Source: an uncultured Acidobacteriota bacterium
GTDB lineage: Bacteria > Acidobacteriota > CAIWXX01
Assembly: GCA_903916735.1 (NCBI GenBank)
Contig: CAIWXX010000179.1
Span: 1-45,091 of the forward strand
DNA: 45,091 nt
Reading direction: 5' to 3'
In this document: piece after piece, positions 43,702 to 45,091 of the stretch
Layout: every line of letters begins with the position of its first letter
How positions within the stretch are numbered: the first letter of the stretch is position 1
Notes under the pieces: model-generated
Database searches by the model: none
What the model saw: only the letters and a program-made list of their open reading frames with translations
Told to the model about the DNA's origin: nothing
Program-made: the position numbers and the translations under genes

Positions 43702-45091
43702 ATGCTTAACAGGATCAAGATCGGGCCGAAATTAATCGGCGGGTTCATCATCGTGGCGATCATCGCAGCCGTGATCGGCGCAATCGGCATTTCAAATTTG
43801 AAGACTCTCGATAACGCGGATACGCTTCTTTATGAGAAAATGACCGTGCCATTGGTGGCCGTGAATATGTTTACAACTGAATTTCTATGGGAGTGGGCAG
43901 ATATTTCAGAAGCGATATTTGCAGGGAAAGACAGAGTTAAGGAAATTGAAAAAAATATTGTGGGTTATAGAAAAATCTTTGCGGAAAATGTCGAAATTTA
44001 CAAAAAGACTTTTATCAGCAAAGAGGATGAAGAAGCTTTTAATAAATACCATGAATCTGTAAAAAATTATTATGTGAAAGCTGACGACCTGATGGGTCTG
44101 ATAAAAGAAGAAAAAAAAGAAGCTGCTATAGCACTATATAGTTCAATGAATGGAAAGGAAGTTAAAATTGCTGATGATCTAAATACAGCCTTGGCTGACG
44201 AAAATGAAAAAGCAGCCAAAGAACAGTCCGATAATAACTCCAAAACGGCAAATACCGCGAACCTTATTATCACTGTTTCGCTCATCATTGGCGTTTTACT
44301 TGCCATTATCATCGGTATCCTGCTGACAGTCTCCATCACCAAACCTCTCGGCAAGGGCGTCACGATGATGCAGGAACTTGCCAAGGGGCATCTCGGCATG
44401 CGTCTTAATATGAACCGTCAGGACGAAATCGGCATACTGGCGGCATCCATGGACGGGTACTCAGATGACCTGCAAAAGGTCATTGTTGCGACATTGCAGA
44501 AGATTGCCGAGGGCGATGTGAGCACCGACGTGACAGCCAAGGATAACCAGGACGAAATAGTCCCGGCTCTCAAGCGCCTCACCGATTCGATCAGGAACAT
44601 GGGCGCTGAAGCCGCAATGCTGCGCAAGGCGGCCGTCGAAGGCAAACTGGCGACTCGAGGCAACGCCGCCAACTACAAGGGCGCGTACAAGGATATCGTG
44701 CAGGGCGTCAACGATACGCTCGACGCCGTGATCGGTCCGCTCAACGTCGCTGCGGAATTTGTAGATCGCATCAGCAAGGGCGATATCCCGAAGAAGATCA
44801 CCGACAGTTACAACGGCGACTTCAACGAGATCAAGAACAACCTCAACCAGTGCATCGATGCGGTGAATGGGCTGGTCAACGATGCCGGTGTATTGTCGAA
44901 GGCGGCCATTGAGGGCAAGCTGGCGACGCGCGCCGATGCAAGCAAACACCAGGGGGACTTCCGCAAGATCGTTCAGGGCGTTGATGACTGCCTTGACGCG
45001 GTGATCGGTCCGCTCAACGTCGCTGCGGAATTTGTAGATCGCATCAGCAAGGGCGACATCCCGAAGAAGATCACCGACAGTTACAACGGCG
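43702..45091 (+). CDS. Methyl-accepting chemotaxis protein, 3' end outside the window
   Basis: The frame is open from ATG 43702 to the edge (463 codons). Residues 8-30 are the first membrane helix, a periplasmic four-helix-bundle sensor follows (about 31-190), and a second helix lies at about 192-215. HAMP begins near 218, then tandem HAMP-like repeats start near 300 with the segments KAAVEGKLATR and GPLNVAAEFVDRISKGD. The methylation and tip region lies beyond the end. The sensor DNA (43981-44100) is about 33% GC, versus about 62% in 44701-44760, counted by hand, so the sensor looks foreign to the rest. Likely works with CheW upstream. The ligand is unknown. Confidence 0.9.
   Translation, partial: MLNRIKIGPKLIGGFIIVAIIAAVIGAIGISNLKTLDNADTLLYEKMTVPLVAVNMFTTEFLWEWADISEAIFAGKDRVKEIEKNIVGYRKIFAENVEIYKKTFISKEDEEAFNKYHESVKNYYVKADDLMGLIKEEKKEAAIALYSSMNGKEVKIADDLNTALADENEKAAKEQSDNNSKTANTANLIITVSLIIGVLLAIIIGILLTVSITKPLGKGVTMMQELAKGHLGMRLNMNRQDEIGILAASMDGYSDDLQKVIVATLQKIAEGDVSTDVTAKDNQDEIVPALKRLTDSIRNMGAEAAMLRKAAVEGKLATRGNAANYKGAYKDIVQGVNDTLDAVIGPLNVAAEFVDRISKGDIPKKITDSYNGDFNEIKNNLNQCIDAVNGLVNDAGVLSKAAIEGKLATRADASKHQGDFRKIVQGVDDCLDAVIGPLNVAAEFVDRISKGDIPKKITDSYNG
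44728..45091 (+). repeat. 273-base tandem HAMP-like repeat in the chemoreceptor
   Basis: The 91 bases at 44728-44818 recur at 45001-45091 with a single difference (GAT to GAC), a spacing of 273 bases (91 codons). The units between are more divergent, so one sub-block has been kept nearly identical. Confidence 0.75.

Overview
The window is bacterial. It is gene-dense, moderately GC-rich, and encodes a Gram-negative-type envelope: an outer-membrane beta-barrel, a lipoprotein and many Sec signal peptides. It also carries chemotaxis genes, secreted and cytoplasmic peptidases, a peptide transporter and a large redox locus. I cannot fix the phylum from sequence alone. The mix (Hdr-type redox proteins, DUF2911, C69 dipeptidase, chalcone-isomerase-like protein, HAMP-repeat chemoreceptor) would fit an uncultivated acidobacterial or deltaproteobacterial-like anaerobe. 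No rRNA or tRNA was seen.

Left part (1-10523). A 5'-truncated transposase remnant on the minus strand abuts a consensus-like promoter. That promoter reads into seven plus-strand genes: a QmoC/HdrE-like membrane Fe-S protein, HdrC, HdrB, HdrA, a ferredoxin-NrfD fusion, a large molybdopterin oxidoreductase with no Tat signal, and a four-helix membrane protein. It reads as one cytoplasm-facing redox machine that joins a heterodisulfide-reductase-like core (HdrABC) to a polysulfide-reductase/Soe-like Mo enzyme, with two separate membrane quinone modules. This is the best candidate for an undescribed system.

Middle part (10580-31556). Here lie an FG-GAP/VCBS repeat protein, a signal-peptide S9 peptidase with an apparently leaderless promoter, an ABC-permease remnant, typA, a DUF2911 protein, and a PIG-L deacetylase / 52-residue membrane peptide / sodium-solute symporter module. 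They are followed by a frameshifted pseudogene, a proline-iminopeptidase-like hydrolase, a C69 dipeptidase, a chalcone-isomerase-like protein, an HD-GYP protein, an RRM protein with a leader that can hide its ribosome binding site, a POT peptide transporter and an M24 peptidase. Five peptidase-type enzymes plus a peptide transporter suggest growth on peptides.

Right part (31606-45091). This begins with a single 1347-residue polypeptide that fuses topoisomerase III, RecQ helicase and HRDC. Next come a flavodoxin-like pair, a DUF4349 lipoprotein, an OMP barrel, a methyltransferase, a hybrid sensor kinase, CheW, and a chemoreceptor that runs off the end. The receptor combines an AT-rich sensor region with GC-rich, nearly identical HAMP-like repeats.

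Two copies of a previously unlabelled MITE-like element with inverted-repeat ends occur at 27918-28084 and, in opposite orientation, at 42391-42575.
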